Below are positions 17,797 through 27,634 of a DNA stretch of 64,000 bases, in pieces (position 1 is the first letter of the stretch; each line of letters begins with the position of its first letter). This DNA comes from VAZQ01 sp963744275 (GTDB lineage Bacteria > Pseudomonadota > Alphaproteobacteria > Rhizobiales > Xanthobacteraceae): assembly GCA_963744275.1 (NCBI GenBank), contig CAVUSX010000029.1, forward strand, positions 372,001 to 436,000, given 5' to 3'. Under the pieces are notes generated by a model. The model did no database searches. It was not told the origin of the DNA and saw only the letters and a program-made list of their open reading frames with translations. The translations under genes were made by a program, and so were the position numbers.

Positions 17797-18894
17797 ATGA
17801 TCATCCGGGAGTTCGACCTGCGCCCCTGCACGATGCGCAAGGAGGACCCGGCTTGGCGTTTTGCGCTGGCGGCGAGCCCGGTGACCGAGGGGCACGTGCT
17901 TCGCATCGCCACCGAGGACGGCGTCGAAGGCTTCGGCTATGCGTCCGCCACCCCGCATATGGGCTCCACCGCCGGCACCCTGCAGGCCGAGCTCGATCTG
18001 TTCCGTCCGCTCCTCATCGGCCGCGACGCACGCGGCATCGAAGCCATCATGGGGGCGCTCGGTCGCAGCCTGCGCGGCGCCCCCCAGGCCAAGGCGGCGG
18101 TCGATGGCGCGCTGCACGACCTCAATGCGCGCGCGCTCGGGGTGCCGTTGCACGTCCTGTTCGGCGGCGCCGTGCGCGACCGCGTTCCGATCCTGCGCAT
18201 TCTCGCGATCAAGACCCCGCCCGAGATGGCGACCCAGGCGCAGAAGCTGGTCGATCGCGGCTATCGCTACCTCAAGATCAAGGTGCACGGCCATGTCGAG
18301 GAGGATGTGGCCCGCGTGGCGGCGATCCGCGCCCAGGTCGGCCCCGACGTTCACTTGACCATCGATGCCAACCAATCCTACTCGCCCAAGGACGCGATCA
18401 GCGCGCTCAACCGCATGGCCGCGCATCGCATCGATCTGGTCGAGCAGCCGGTATCGGCGGATGATTTCGAGGGGCTGGCGCTGGTCACCCGCTCGGTGCC
18501 GGTCACCGTGGAGGCGGACGAGGCGGCGGGCTCGCTGCGCGAGATATTCGAGCTCGTCTCCAAGCGCGCCGTCGATGCGGTCAGCCTCAAGATTCCCAAG
18601 CTCGGGGGCTTGCGCAACACGCTCGCCGCCGCGCGCATTTGCGAGGCCGGCCAGATCAAGTATCGGCTCGGAGCCGCCGTCGGCAGCCGCCTCTTGTCCG
18701 CGCAGGCGCTCCATCTGGCTTGCGCGCTCCCGGGGGTGGACTATGCGTGCGAGCTCGGCGAGTTCGATCGCCTGCTCGACGATCCGTTCGCCGGGCTCGA
18801 GGTGGAGGCGGGCATGCTCGCCCTGCCGGCGGGGGCCGGCTGCGGCGTGCATTTGATCGCGGCCGCGAATGCCAGGGGGGCGCGCAGCGCCTGA
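17797..18894 (+). CDS. Enolase-superfamily enzyme (mandelate racemase/muconate lactonising type)
   Basis: 365 residues. ATG at 17797 after GGGAGGAGG. The capping domain is residues 1-125. The barrel shows the acid/base Lys pair in YLKIKVHG (KxK), metal ligands Asp in TIDANQSY, Glu in LVEQPV and Asp/Glu in VEADEAAG, and the second catalytic Lys in VSLKIPKLGG. This full set fits the muconate-cycloisomerase subgroup, which includes epimerases and racemases as well. It is the first gene of a + strand run to 25716, so it likely starts the breakdown or supply of the acid handled there. Confidence 0.87.
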   Translation: MIIREFDLRPCTMRKEDPAWRFALAASPVTEGHVLRIATEDGVEGFGYASATPHMGSTAGTLQAELDLFRPLLIGRDARGIEAIMGALGRSLRGAPQAKAAVDGALHDLNARALGVPLHVLFGGAVRDRVPILRILAIKTPPEMATQAQKLVDRGYRYLKIKVHGHVEEDVARVAAIRAQVGPDVHLTIDANQSYSPKDAISALNRMAAHRIDLVEQPVSADDFEGLALVTRSVPVTVEADEAAGSLREIFELVSKRAVDAVSLKIPKLGGLRNTLAAARICEAGQIKYRLGAAVGSRLLSAQALHLACALPGVDYACELGEFDRLLDDPFAGLEVEAGMLALPAGAGCGVHLIAAANARGARSA

Positions 18895-18928
18895 GGGGAA
18901 ACCAAAGCTTCAAGGGAGGAAAAGAACA

Positions 18929-20131
18929 GTGCCTAAACATGCATCTTCGGGACAATACGCGATCGTCGGCCTCGGCGTCGTGGCGGGTCCCCAGCAGGAC
19001 CATTCCGAGCGGATGGTGGCCGCGGAGGCGGCGCGGCGCGCCATCGCGGACGCCGGCCTCAGCCCTAAGGACATCGACGGCGCCATCGACCTGCGCCGCA
19101 CCGGCGGCGGCGGCGACCGCGCCACCTATGTGGACGCCTATTCGCGCCTGCTCGGCCTCAACAATTGCTTCTACTTCGTGGTCGGCCGCGGCGGCGCGCT
19201 GGCCGGGCTCGGGATCGCGACCGCGCTGTCGTTTCTCGATCGCGGCATCGCCAACTACGTCTGCATCATGGGGGCGGTGACGGATTGGTCGCAGTCGCAG
19301 GAATCGCGCAAGGCCGGGCACCGCGGCATGGCGCATGTGGAGAAGGCCGGCTATTGGGGCAAGGCGCTCGGCGATCTGCGCGCAGTCAGCCATCACAGCT
19401 GGATGGCGGCCCGCCACATGGCGGTGTACGGCACCACCAGCCGCCAGCTCGGCGCCATCTCGGTGGCGGAGCGCGCCTGGGCCTGCAAGAATCCCGAGGC
19501 CAAGATGTACGGCCGTCCGATCACCATCGAGGATCATCAGAATTCGCCGTTGCTGGCCGAGCCCTATCGGCTGCTCGACCTCAGCCTGGTGTCGGACGGC
19601 GGCGTCGCTTTCATCCTCACCACCGCGGATCGCGCCAAGAGCCGCCCCAAGCCGCCGGTCTACGTGCTGGGCCAGGGCTTCGGCGAGGTGTCGTCGGAAT
19701 TGTGGTGGGAGAAGAAGAATTTCACCCACATGGCGGTGCCGCGCGCCAAGCAGCAGGCCTTCGGCCAGGCCGATCTCGAGCTCGCCGACGTCGACTGCGT
19801 GCAGTTCTATGATTGCTTCACCGCCGAGGTGCTGTTCCAGCTCGAGGATTACGGCTTCTGCAAGAAAGGCGAGGGCGGCGCCTTCGTGGAATCGGGCGCC
19901 ATCGCACCCGGCGGCAGCATTCCGGTGAACACCAGCGGCGGGCTGCTCTCCTGCTATCATCTCGGCGATCTCACCGGCATGGCGGAGGCGATCCGCCAGC
20001 TGCGCGGCGAGGCCGGCGAGCGGCAGATCGAGGATTGCGACGTCGTCATGACGACCGGGCATGGCGGAGAGCTGATCTCTCCCGGCATGTGCTCAATTCA
20101 CACCTGCACATTGCTGGGGAGGCATCAGTGA
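18929..20131 (+). CDS. Thiolase-fold protein (lipid-transfer / acetyl-CoA acetyltransferase-like) without the usual catalytic Cys
   Basis: 400 residues; GTG at 18929 follows GGGAGGA. The order of segments is that of SCP-x-type thiolases: YAIVGLG at the N-terminus, MVAAEAARRAIADAGLSP, VDCVQFYDCFTAEVL, GGSIPVNTSGGLLSCYHLG and MTTGHGG. At the position where thiolases have a reactive Cys (CxSG) it reads VVGRGGALAG, so the nucleophile is absent. Such non-catalytic homologues usually form a complex with a DUF35 OB-fold protein, and exactly such a gene follows with overlapping stop and start. The pair may act as an aldolase or acyl-transfer complex on CoA esters, as in steroid side-chain degradation, but the substrate here is unknown. 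Confidence 0.85.
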   Translation: MPKHASSGQYAIVGLGVVAGPQQDHSERMVAAEAARRAIADAGLSPKDIDGAIDLRRTGGGGDRATYVDAYSRLLGLNNCFYFVVGRGGALAGLGIATALSFLDRGIANYVCIMGAVTDWSQSQESRKAGHRGMAHVEKAGYWGKALGDLRAVSHHSWMAARHMAVYGTTSRQLGAISVAERAWACKNPEAKMYGRPITIEDHQNSPLLAEPYRLLDLSLVSDGGVAFILTTADRAKSRPKPPVYVLGQGFGEVSSELWWEKKNFTHMAVPRAKQQAFGQADLELADVDCVQFYDCFTAEVLFQLEDYGFCKKGEGGAFVESGAIAPGGSIPVNTSGGLLSCYHLGDLTGMAEAIRQLRGEAGERQIEDCDVVMTTGHGGELISPGMCSIHTCTLLGRHQ

Positions 20132-20587
20132 GCAACGATCCGAACGTCATCGTCAGCAATGAGCCATGGAAGAAGCCGCTGCCGAATATCGACAAGGACA
20201 ACGCGCCGTTCTACGAAGGCCTCAAGCGGCACGAATTCCTGCTCTGGCGCTGCAAGACATGCGGCGCGTCCTATTGGCCGAAGGCCTATTGCCAGAACCA
20301 CGAGAACGAGCCGTTCGCCGCCAACATGGAATGGGTGCCGTCGAGCGGGCGCGGAAAGATCTTCGCCTTCAACCGCCACCACATGGCGTTCCACCCGGCG
20401 TTCCAGGCAGGAGATTCCCTACGTCTACGCGCTGATCGAGCTCGACGAGGGCCCGCTCGTGTCCTCGACGCTGATCGGAAACCGCATGCCGGGAGACGTC
20501 TACGATATCGGTCAGACCGTCGAGGTGGTCTACGAGGATCATCCGGCGGAGGGATTTTCGCTGCCGCGCTTTCGCATCGTCGGCTGA
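20128..20587 (+). CDS. DUF35 zinc-ribbon/OB-fold protein (one frameshift)
   Basis: About 152 residues. GTG at 20128 overlaps the stop of the thiolase-like gene. The N-terminal rubredoxin-like ribbon has WRCKTCGASYWPKAYC (CxxC plus a further Cys); the OB-fold follows with GRGKIFAFNRHH and, after a one-base insertion near 20408, IPYVYALIELDEGPLV to FSLPRFRIV. DUF35 proteins bind acyl-CoA and stabilise thiolase-like partners. Tight overlap with that partner supports a stoichiometric complex. Confidence 0.87.
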
Positions 20588-20669
20588 TGATGCGTCCCGC
20601 TGCGCGGGCGCGGCGCGGAGCGGATCGAGCGACGCCCACAAGACCGCGAGGCATGAGACCGCGAGGCCG

Positions 20670-22824
20670 GTGATGCACGTCATGATGCCTGCGCGTCCTG
20701 TCCAGGCGCTGTTGCGGCCGCGCGCGATCGCGTTGGTCGGGGTCTCCCCCAAGGGCGGCGCCGGCGCCCGCATCCTGGAGTCCAATGCGCGCTTCGGGCG
20801 CACGGTGCCGACCTGGCCGGTCAATCCCCATTACCGGGAGATCGCCGGACAGCGCTGCTACGCCTCGTTCGAGGAGCTGCCCGAGGTCCCCGACTGCGTG
20901 GTGATTTCGGTCCCGGCCGAGGCGGTTCTCGACGTGATCGGACAGGCGGCGGCGGCCGGCATTCGCGGCGCCTTCGTGATCTCCGAGGGCTTCGCGGATG
21001 CCGACAGCGCGGCCGGCCGCGCCCTGCAGGAGCGCCTGGCCGCACTCGCGCAGGCCGCCGGCATGGCGCTCGCCGGTCCCAACTGCATGGGCATCGCCAG
21101 CCTGCATTACGGCTTTGCCGCCACCATGGCGGACGTGCCGGCACGCGCGACCAGCGGCGGCATCTCGCTCGTGTCCCAGAGCGGCGGCTTGCTCAATGCC
21201 TTCGCCGAGCTCACCGGCAACCGCGGCATCGGGGTCAACTATCTGGTGTCCAGCGGCAATGAGGCCGGGCTGGAGATGGCCGACTACATCGCCTATCTGG
21301 CGGACGATCCGGCCACCCGGGTCATCGCCTGCATCATGGAGGGCGCCAAGGACGGGCGCCGCTTCCGGGCCGCGGTCGAAGCGGCCGTCCGCCGCAAGCC
21401 GATGGTCGTGCTCAAGCTCGGCCGCAGCGAATTCGGGCAACGGGCGACGCTCGCCCATACCGGCACGCTCGCCGGCCGGCACGAGGCTTTCGTGGCGCTG
21501 TTTGCGCAGAACGGCGTCGCGTTGGTGGACTCCATCGACGCGCTGGCGGAAACCGCCGCGCTGTTCGATCTGGCGCCGCTGCCGCAGGGCGATCGCGTCG
21601 TGATGATGACGGTCTCGGGCGGCGCGACCTCGCTGATCGGCGACCTCGGGGACGCCGCCGGCATCAACTTTCCGCCGATCCGGGAAGCCACCAACAGCAG
21701 GGTGCAGAAAATCCTCGGCGTCGAGCGCGCCTTCGGCAATCCGCTCGATACCGTCGGTCTGCCGCGGCTGCGCCGGGACGGCAACATCACGGCGGTGCTG
21801 CAGGCGCTGCTGGACGACGAAGGCATCGACCTCGTCGGCCTCGTGCTCGGCATGCGGGCGGACGGCTGGGAATCCCATCAGGATCTGGTCGATCGGCTGG
21901 CGGCGACGGCGCGCTCCGCCGAGAAGCCGGTGCTGCTCGTCTCCTTCATGTCCAACAGCCTGACCCGGCACTGGCGCGGCTATTCCCGGACCGGCGCGCT
22001 GCCGCTCATCGAGGATCTGGAACGCGGCCTCGCCGCCATTCGCCATCTCATCGATTACGCCGGCTTCCGCCGCCGCATCGCGCAAGGCTCCTCCGCGACC
22101 CCCGCGCCGGCGGCGCCTGTGGACATCGCGGCGCTTCCCGCGCAGCGGATTCTCACCGAAGCGCAGAGCAAGCAAATTCTCGCCCGCGCCGGCCTGCCGG
22201 TGACCCGCGAATTTCTGGCGCGCAGCCCTGCCGAAGCGGTGCGGATCGCGGCCGAGATCGGCGGCGCGGTGGCGCTCAAGATTCAATCGCCCGACATCCC
22301 GCACAAGTCCGACATCGGCGGGGTGCATCTGGGCGCCGTCACGCCCGCCGAGGTCGAAGCGGCGGCGAGGGTGGTGCTGGAGAATGCCGGGCGCAATTGC
22401 CCGCATGCCGCCATCGACGGCATCCTGGTGCAGGAGATGGTGACCGACGGCGTCGAGCTCATCCTCGGCATGACCTATGATCCGCAATTCGGCCCGCTCA
22501 TCGTATGCGGGGCGGGGGGCGTGACGGTCGAGGTCTTCAAGGATGCCGCGGTGCTGCTGCCGCCGTTTGCGCGCGAGGACGTGGTGGCGGCGCTCGGGCG
22601 CCTGAAGGTGAAGAAGCTGCTCGATGGGTTTCGCGGCGCGCCGCCCCGCGATATCGACGCGCTGATCGAATGCTGCCTGCGCTTCGCCGATTTCGTGGTG
22701 GCGACCGACGCGAGCGTTTGCGGCGATCGATCTCAATCCGGTGTTCGTCCGTGCCCATGGCGGCGGCGTGCGCATTGCCGATGCCCTGATGGAGACGATG
22801 CGCTCCGAAGGAGGAAGCCCATGA
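20670..22824 (+). CDS. ADP-forming acyl-CoA synthetase (acetate-CoA ligase type; one frameshift at the end)
   Basis: About 717 residues. Start at GTG 20670 or ATG 20673. Order: CoA-binding Rossmann domain (AIALVGVSPKGGAG), succinyl-CoA-ligase-like domains with PNCMGI, SLVSQSGGLLNAF and the phosphorylated His in TLAHTGTLAGRHEAF, then a C-terminal ATP-grasp domain (AVALKIQSPDIPHKSDIGG, VQEMVTDGVELILGM). An extra T near 22722 breaks the frame; after it IDLNPVFVRAHGGGVRIADAL completes the fold and the gene ends with TGA overlapping the next ATG. It makes acyl-CoA from a free acid with ATP, so it would activate the acid imported by the transport genes that follow. Confidence 0.9.
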
Positions 22825-23918
22825 TCGAACGATCGAGCGGCGCTCGCGCGCGGGTGGTCGGCCTGCTGGCAATCGGGATTGCCGTAGTCTGGTCCGCCGC
22901 CGCGTCGGCACAAAGCGCCGACGACATCCTCATGTATTCCGGACCGGATCGCGCGCAGCGGCTGATCGAAGGCGCCAAGAAAGAAGGCCAGGTGGTCATC
23001 TACGCGGCGCTGATCCAGAATCAGGCGATGCGGCCGATCGCGGACGGCTTCGGCAGGAAATATCCGTTCGTCAAGATCTCCACCTGGCGCGCCGATTCCG
23101 AGGACATCGTGCAGAAGGCCGCCGCCGAGGTGCGCGCCGACAACGTGGTCGCCGACCTGATCGAGGGAACCGGCGCCGGCGAGCAGGCGGTCGCGGCCAA
23201 TATCGCGCTGCCGTTCTACTCGCCCGCCGCCGCGGCTCTTCCGGAGCCCTACCGCAACCCCGCCGGGCTGTGGGCGCCGACGCGGCTGAGCTATTACGGC
23301 ATCGCCTACAACACCAAGATGGTGCCGCCCGACCGGGTCCCCAAGAGCTATGGCGACCTGCTCGATCCCCAATGGAAGGGCAAGATGGCGTGGCGCATCG
23401 GCAGCTCGACCGGCACGCCGCTGTTCCTGACCAATCTTCGTCTCGCCTGGGGCGAAGCGCAGGCCATGGCCTATTTCGACAAGCTCAAGGAGCAGAAGAT
23501 CGTCAACTTCGGGGCCGGCAGCTCGCGCACCCTGGTGGATCGCGTGATCGCGGGCGAATATGCGATCGCGCTCAATATTTTCGCCCACCACCCGCTGATC
23601 AGCAAAGCCAAGGGCGCGCCGGTCAATTCGCAGCTCATGGATCCGGTCGCCTCCACGGCCGCCACCATGAGCGTGGTGAAGGGGCTGCATCATCCCTATG
23701 CGGCGATGTTGCTGGCCGATTACATCTTGTCCAAGGAGGGGCAGGGGATACTGGCGCGCGCCGAGTATTTCCCGGTCGATCCGGACGTTGCGCCGCTCCC
23801 GGCATTGGCCCCGGTGGTGCCCCGGATCGCCGGACTGCCGGAAAATTTCGTCGGCCCCGACAAGCTGATGAAATATACCGACAGCTCGGAAGACATCTTT
23901 CAGAAGCTGTTCCGGTGA
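22821..23918 (+). CDS. ABC transporter substrate-binding protein, Fe(III)/organic-acid-like
   Basis: 365 residues. Signal peptide to about residue 31 (VVGLLAIGIAVVWSAAASAQS). The mature start GAKKEGQVVIYAALIQNQAM is the iron-type solute-binding signature; the hinge and C-terminal parts (YYGIAYNTKMVPPD, YADYILSKEG-like LADYILSKEG) fit. ATG overlaps the acyl-CoA ligase stop (ATGA), so binding protein and ligase are translationally coupled. Coupling to a CoA ligase argues for an organic acid ligand rather than iron. Confidence 0.88.
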   Translation: MIERSSGARARVVGLLAIGIAVVWSAAASAQSADDILMYSGPDRAQRLIEGAKKEGQVVIYAALIQNQAMRPIADGFGRKYPFVKISTWRADSEDIVQKAAAEVRADNVVADLIEGTGAGEQAVAANIALPFYSPAAAALPEPYRNPAGLWAPTRLSYYGIAYNTKMVPPDRVPKSYGDLLDPQWKGKMAWRIGSSTGTPLFLTNLRLAWGEAQAMAYFDKLKEQKIVNFGAGSSRTLVDRVIAGEYAIALNIFAHHPLISKAKGAPVNSQLMDPVASTAATMSVVKGLHHPYAAMLLADYILSKEGQGILARAEYFPVDPDVAPLPALAPVVPRIAGLPENFVGPDKLMKYTDSSEDIFQKLFR

Positions 23919-23979
23919 CGGGCCGCGCGCCGGCCTGAATTTGCTTCATCGGTCGTGAAACCGGGGGACTTAGAGCGAC

Positions 23980-25716
23980 ATGGGGGCCGGCTCGCAAGCG
24001 TATCGCTCCCAGGCTCCCGACGGGGGGGCGCGCTTTGGGATTTCGCCGCTGGTGGCGCTGCTCGCCGCGATCCTCCTGGTCCTGATCCTGCCGCCGACGC
24101 TGTTTCTGGTCGCCACCAGCCTCCACACCACCAGGCCGGACGGCTCCTTCGGCCCCTTCACGCTGCAATACTACGGGCAGCTGTTCACCAGTCCTTATTT
24201 CGCGGGCAGCCTGTGGAACACCGTCGTCTACGCCATCGGCTCGGCCCTGGTCGCGATCCCGCTCGGCGTCACCCAGGCCTTGATCGTCGAGCGCACCAAT
24301 GCACCGGGGCGCGGCTACGCCTTCCTGGCCGCGATCCTCTCGCTCGGCATTCCGCATGTGCTCTACGTCGTGGCCTGGCTGCTGCTGCTCGGCCGCGCCG
24401 GGCCGGTGAACGGGCTCATCGGCTTCATCGGCGGCGGTGCCGGCGAAGCGCCGGCGCTCGACGTCTATTCCATGTGGGGGATGTTCCTGATCGAGGGCGT
24501 GGGCTTCGCGCCGCTGACCTTTCTGCTGATGTCGGCGGTGCTGCGCGCGACCGACGCCTCCTTCGAGGAGGCCGCGATGATGAGCGGGGCCGGACCGTTG
24601 CGCACGTTCGGCGCCATCACGCTGCGCATGGGCCTGCCCGGCATCCTGGCTCTCATGCTGCTGGTCGTCATCCGGGCCTTCGAATCGTTCGAGGTTCCGG
24701 CCCTGGTCGGCCTCGCCGGAAACGTCTCGGTGCTCACGACCGACATCTATCAGAGCTCGCGCAATGCCAGTGCCCCGAGCTACGGCGAATCCGGCGCCTA
24801 TTCGGTCTGCCTGCTGCTGATCGTGGTGCTGTTGCTGGTCTGGCACAACCGGCTGTCGCACCACGCGCGGCGATATCAAACCATCACCGGCAAGGGCTAT
24901 CGGCCGCGCATCATCGATCTCGGCGGCAGCCGCTTCGCGGCGTCGGCGCTGCTGCTGGTGACGTTCCTGCTGGTGACGGCGCTGCCGGTCGGCATGCTGG
25001 TATTCGCCTCGCTGCAACCGTTCTACGAAGGATTGACGCCGGAATCCTTCGGTCGCCTCACGCTCGACAACTATGCGACCATCCTGGCGCCGGGATCGTT
25101 TCGCTCCTCGATCGCCAACACCCTGGTGCTGGGCGCCGCCACCGCGACCGCGGTGGTGCCGTTCACGGCGCTGTGCGCCTGGCTCGCGGTGCGGCGCCGC
25201 CCGGGCGCCTGGCTGCTCGACCAGATCGCCACCGCGCCGCTGATCTTTCCGGCGATCGTGATGAGCGTGGCGTTCCTGCAGGTGTTCGTGAATCTGCCGA
25301 TCCCGCTCTACGGCACGCTCACCTCGGTCATCATCGCATCGACCGTGCGCTTCCTGCCCTACGGCATGCGCTACGCCTATGCGGGCGTGCTGCGGATCCA
25401 CGAGGACCTCGAGGATGCGGCCAGGACCTCGGGCGCCGGTCCGGGCCGCGTCTTCGTGCGCGTGGTCCTGCCGCTGGTCTCGGCGGCGCTGGTGAGCTGC
25501 TGGCTGTTCGTTTTTCTGCTCGCGGTGCAAAGCGTCGCTTTGCCGCTGATGCTGGTCGGTCCCGGAACCGAGATCGTGGCGGTGACGCTGTTCGATTTGT
25601 GGCAGAACGGCCAGGTGACCGAGCTCGCCGCCATGGGGGTCCTGTGGGTCGCCCTGATGCTGATCGTGAGCGTGTGCTTCCATTTCACCGCCCGGCGCTT
25701 TCGGCTCGATGTGTGA
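23980..25716 (+). CDS. ABC transporter permease with two fused membrane domains (FbpB type)
   Basis: 578 residues with about 12 membrane helices in two homologous halves. Each half has the cytoplasmic EAA loop that contacts the ATPase: EEAAMMSGAGPLRTFGAI (about 195-212) and LEDAARTSGAGPGRVFVRV (about 475-493). This is the layout of ferric-iron-type permeases. It lies 61 bases after the binding protein gene. No ATP-binding subunit gene is found in the window, so the ATPase is encoded elsewhere or shared. Confidence 0.9.
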   Translation: MGAGSQAYRSQAPDGGARFGISPLVALLAAILLVLILPPTLFLVATSLHTTRPDGSFGPFTLQYYGQLFTSPYFAGSLWNTVVYAIGSALVAIPLGVTQALIVERTNAPGRGYAFLAAILSLGIPHVLYVVAWLLLLGRAGPVNGLIGFIGGGAGEAPALDVYSMWGMFLIEGVGFAPLTFLLMSAVLRATDASFEEAAMMSGAGPLRTFGAITLRMGLPGILALMLLVVIRAFESFEVPALVGLAGNVSVLTTDIYQSSRNASAPSYGESGAYSVCLLLIVVLLLVWHNRLSHHARRYQTITGKGYRPRIIDLGGSRFAASALLLVTFLLVTALPVGMLVFASLQPFYEGLTPESFGRLTLDNYATILAPGSFRSSIANTLVLGAATATAVVPFTALCAWLAVRRRPGAWLLDQIATAPLIFPAIVMSVAFLQVFVNLPIPLYGTLTSVIIASTVRFLPYGMRYAYAGVLRIHEDLEDAARTSGAGPGRVFVRVVLPLVSAALVSCWLFVFLLAVQSVALPLMLVGPGTEIVAVTLFDLWQNGQVTELAAMGVLWVALMLIVSVCFHFTARRFRLDV

Positions 25717-26365
25717 CCGACGCGGCGCCATGATTCCGACATTCCATCCGTCCTCGATGCCGGCAAGCGGCCGCCGCGTCGCTGCTCTCGGGCGATCACC
25801 CGAATCGCTGCATCGGGTATTCACCCGAGGCCGAGCCGGGGAAAACCCGCAGGCCGCCGCTACGGCGAAATTTTTTCTTCAAGCCGGCATATGACGCGGG
25901 AATATTTGTTTGATCCGTTTTGAGACACCGAATCGGGAAATTCACTCCCGCGGGCAGTACGTCGGTACCAATAGCGGCGCCGTCGCGCGTTCAAATTCCG
26001 GACAAACGACGAAACAAACAAACATGCGCTCGTCGCTGCCGGCGCGCAACGCGCGCGCAGCGCTGTCCACCACAATTTTGACCCATCCACGAGTCAGCTT
26101 TCAGCGGGCCCTCGATCGAGGAGGTGGGTGGATACTGGCGCGGGCGCTCGCAGGCGCCGAACCTTTCTCCATTGCGCGATTGGCTTTGATGTTTGTTTCG
26201 TCCGCCGGGGCGCGGACTGATTGCACAGGCGCGCCTTCGATCGGGGACCGATGTGGAAGGGCTCGGCGTCGGCCGACCAGGCGAGAGGGTGGAAGGGGGT
26301 TCGATCAAAGGAGACTCGAGCAGGCGTTGAAAATAAATCGGGAGCGTTGTCAGGGAGTATCGGTC
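25717..26365. other. Intergenic region before the Sel1-like gene
   Basis: About 650 bp. The frame of the next gene is open far upstream (to about 25910) but that stretch lacks domain character and has no good start, so I do not extend the gene. No terminator with a T run, tRNA or repeat was recognised; A/T-rich patches near 25865-25930 could hold a promoter. Confidence 0.5.
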
Positions 26366-27499
26366 ATGAGTACCCCATCAGGAAAGCCATTCGATCCGTT
26401 CGATCTTTCGCCATACGCGCCAAAAAGGGCGCGCGAGCGTTCCTCGCTCGATGGGGCGCCGGTCGAGAATGACGACAATGACGCCGGCGAGGAGGCGGCC
26501 GTCGCGCTGCCCTACGTGCCGCGCGCCGCGATGCGGCCGGACCCCGCGGATGAGCCCGCGGCCGAACCGGCCGACGCCGCCGCACAGCCCGCCGAGAAGC
26601 CCGCCGCCGCGAGCCCGGTCGATCCCGATCTGGCGCGGCTCGAGTCGAGCCTGCAATGGCTGCAGCGCGAGGGAGCGGTCGGCCGGCTGCCGCGCGCTGT
26701 TCCGCTGCCGCCCGTGTCGGGGCTTCGTCCGGTCAGCCCGGATGGTCCACGGCCGCGCGGCGAGCAGTTCATCAACGGCGTCAGGGTGCCGCCTTCGCTC
26801 GCGCCCGAGCGGGTGCGGCCGCCGCCGCCGATGCGGGCGCGCCGCGACAATCTGCGCGGGCCGCTGCGGGTCCTGATGGCGAGCGCGATCGCGGCGCCGG
26901 TCGCCTACTATTTCTCGGTCGGGAATTTCGCCGCGCCTTCGGAGCCTTCGGGTCAATCCGCGCTCGCTTCATTCGCCGCGCGATTGGTTGCGTCGAGCGA
27001 GTTTCCGATCCCCAAGGAGAAGCTGCGGCCCGGCGAGGCGGAGGCCTACAACACGGTGGTCTCGTCCCGGAACAAGCTGGTCGCCCAGCCCCCGGCGGCC
27101 GCTCCGGTGGCCGCGCCCGTGCGCGTCGCGACCGTGGCGGTCGTGCCGCCGAGCCCTGCGCTCCTGAGCCAGGCTCCCGATCAGGCCGCGCCCGCCGCCG
27201 CCAAGCCCGAGCGTGTGCTCGACGCGGAGTCCATCAAATTGCTCCTGCAGCAGGGCGAGCAATTCGTCGCCTCCGGCGATCTGGTGACGGCGCGGCAAGT
27301 CTATCGGAGGGCGGCCGAGGCCGGCAGTGCGGCGGCGGCGCTGGCGTTGGGCGCCACCTACGATCCGGTGGTGCTGGCAAAAATCGGCGTGCAGGGCATG
27401 GGGGCCGACATCGAGAAGGCGCGCAGCTGGTACGAAAAGGCCAAGGAATTCGGCTCTCCGGATGCGCCTCGCCGGCTCGAGATGCTGGCGAACCGGTAG
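26366..27499 (+). CDS. Single-pass membrane protein with Sel1/TPR-like C-terminal repeats
   Basis: 377 residues. ATG at 26366 after CAGGGAG. The first 165 residues are cytoplasmic, acidic then Pro/Arg-rich. A membrane helix (LMASAIAAPVAYYFSVGNF, about 172-190) is followed by an Ala/Pro-rich linker and, from about 285, a helical pair LLLQQGEQFVASGDLVTARQVYRRAAEAGSAAAALALG in which the AA.AG spacing is Sel1-like (quoted motif abbreviated: key pieces VYRRAAEAGS and ALALGATYDP), ending in ARSWYEKAKEFGSPDAPRRL, a second Sel1 unit. Such proteins are common in Bradyrhizobium relatives and their role is unknown; they may organise envelope complexes. Confidence 0.75.
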   Translation: MSTPSGKPFDPFDLSPYAPKRARERSSLDGAPVENDDNDAGEEAAVALPYVPRAAMRPDPADEPAAEPADAAAQPAEKPAAASPVDPDLARLESSLQWLQREGAVGRLPRAVPLPPVSGLRPVSPDGPRPRGEQFINGVRVPPSLAPERVRPPPPMRARRDNLRGPLRVLMASAIAAPVAYYFSVGNFAAPSEPSGQSALASFAARLVASSEFPIPKEKLRPGEAEAYNTVVSSRNKLVAQPPAAAPVAAPVRVATVAVVPPSPALLSQAPDQAAPAAAKPERVLDAESIKLLLQQGEQFVASGDLVTARQVYRRAAEAGSAAAALALGATYDPVVLAKIGVQGMGADIEKARSWYEKAKEFGSPDAPRRLEMLANR

Positions 27500-27514
27500 C
27501 CGCATATTCAAACC

Positions 27515-27620
27515 GTAAGATGGGTTGAGCTCAAAAGGGCGTTCACGCCCGTCTTCGCGGACTATGGCGAAACCCATCGGCGGCGTTGATGGGTTTCGCA
27601 AAGAGCTCAACCCATCCTAC
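27515..27620. repeat. Nested inverted repeat, family of the 59.2 kb element
   Basis: Outer arms GTAAGATGGGTTGAGCTC (27515-27532) and GAGCTCAACCCATCCTAC (27603-27620) pair with one mismatch, and inner arms GCGAAACCCATC (27567-27578) and GATGGGTTTCGC (27588-27599) pair perfectly. The same words, in the same order, make up the perfect element at 59189-59262. It lies between two convergent genes and may end both transcripts. The pattern belongs to a known type of palindromic intergenic repeat in Bradyrhizobium-like genomes. Confidence 0.75.
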
Positions 27621-27634
27621 GCGCTATTCGCGGG

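Noticed and set aside
20286..23693. Very long minus-strand open frame opposite the acyl-CoA ligase and binding protein
   Set aside because: The + strand encodes recognised families with correct motifs and tight overlaps; the antisense frame is a high-GC artefact.
25910..26365. Upstream extension of the Sel1-like protein
   Set aside because: The frame is open but without domain character, and ATG 26366 has a better ribosome site and matches a sensible N-terminus.
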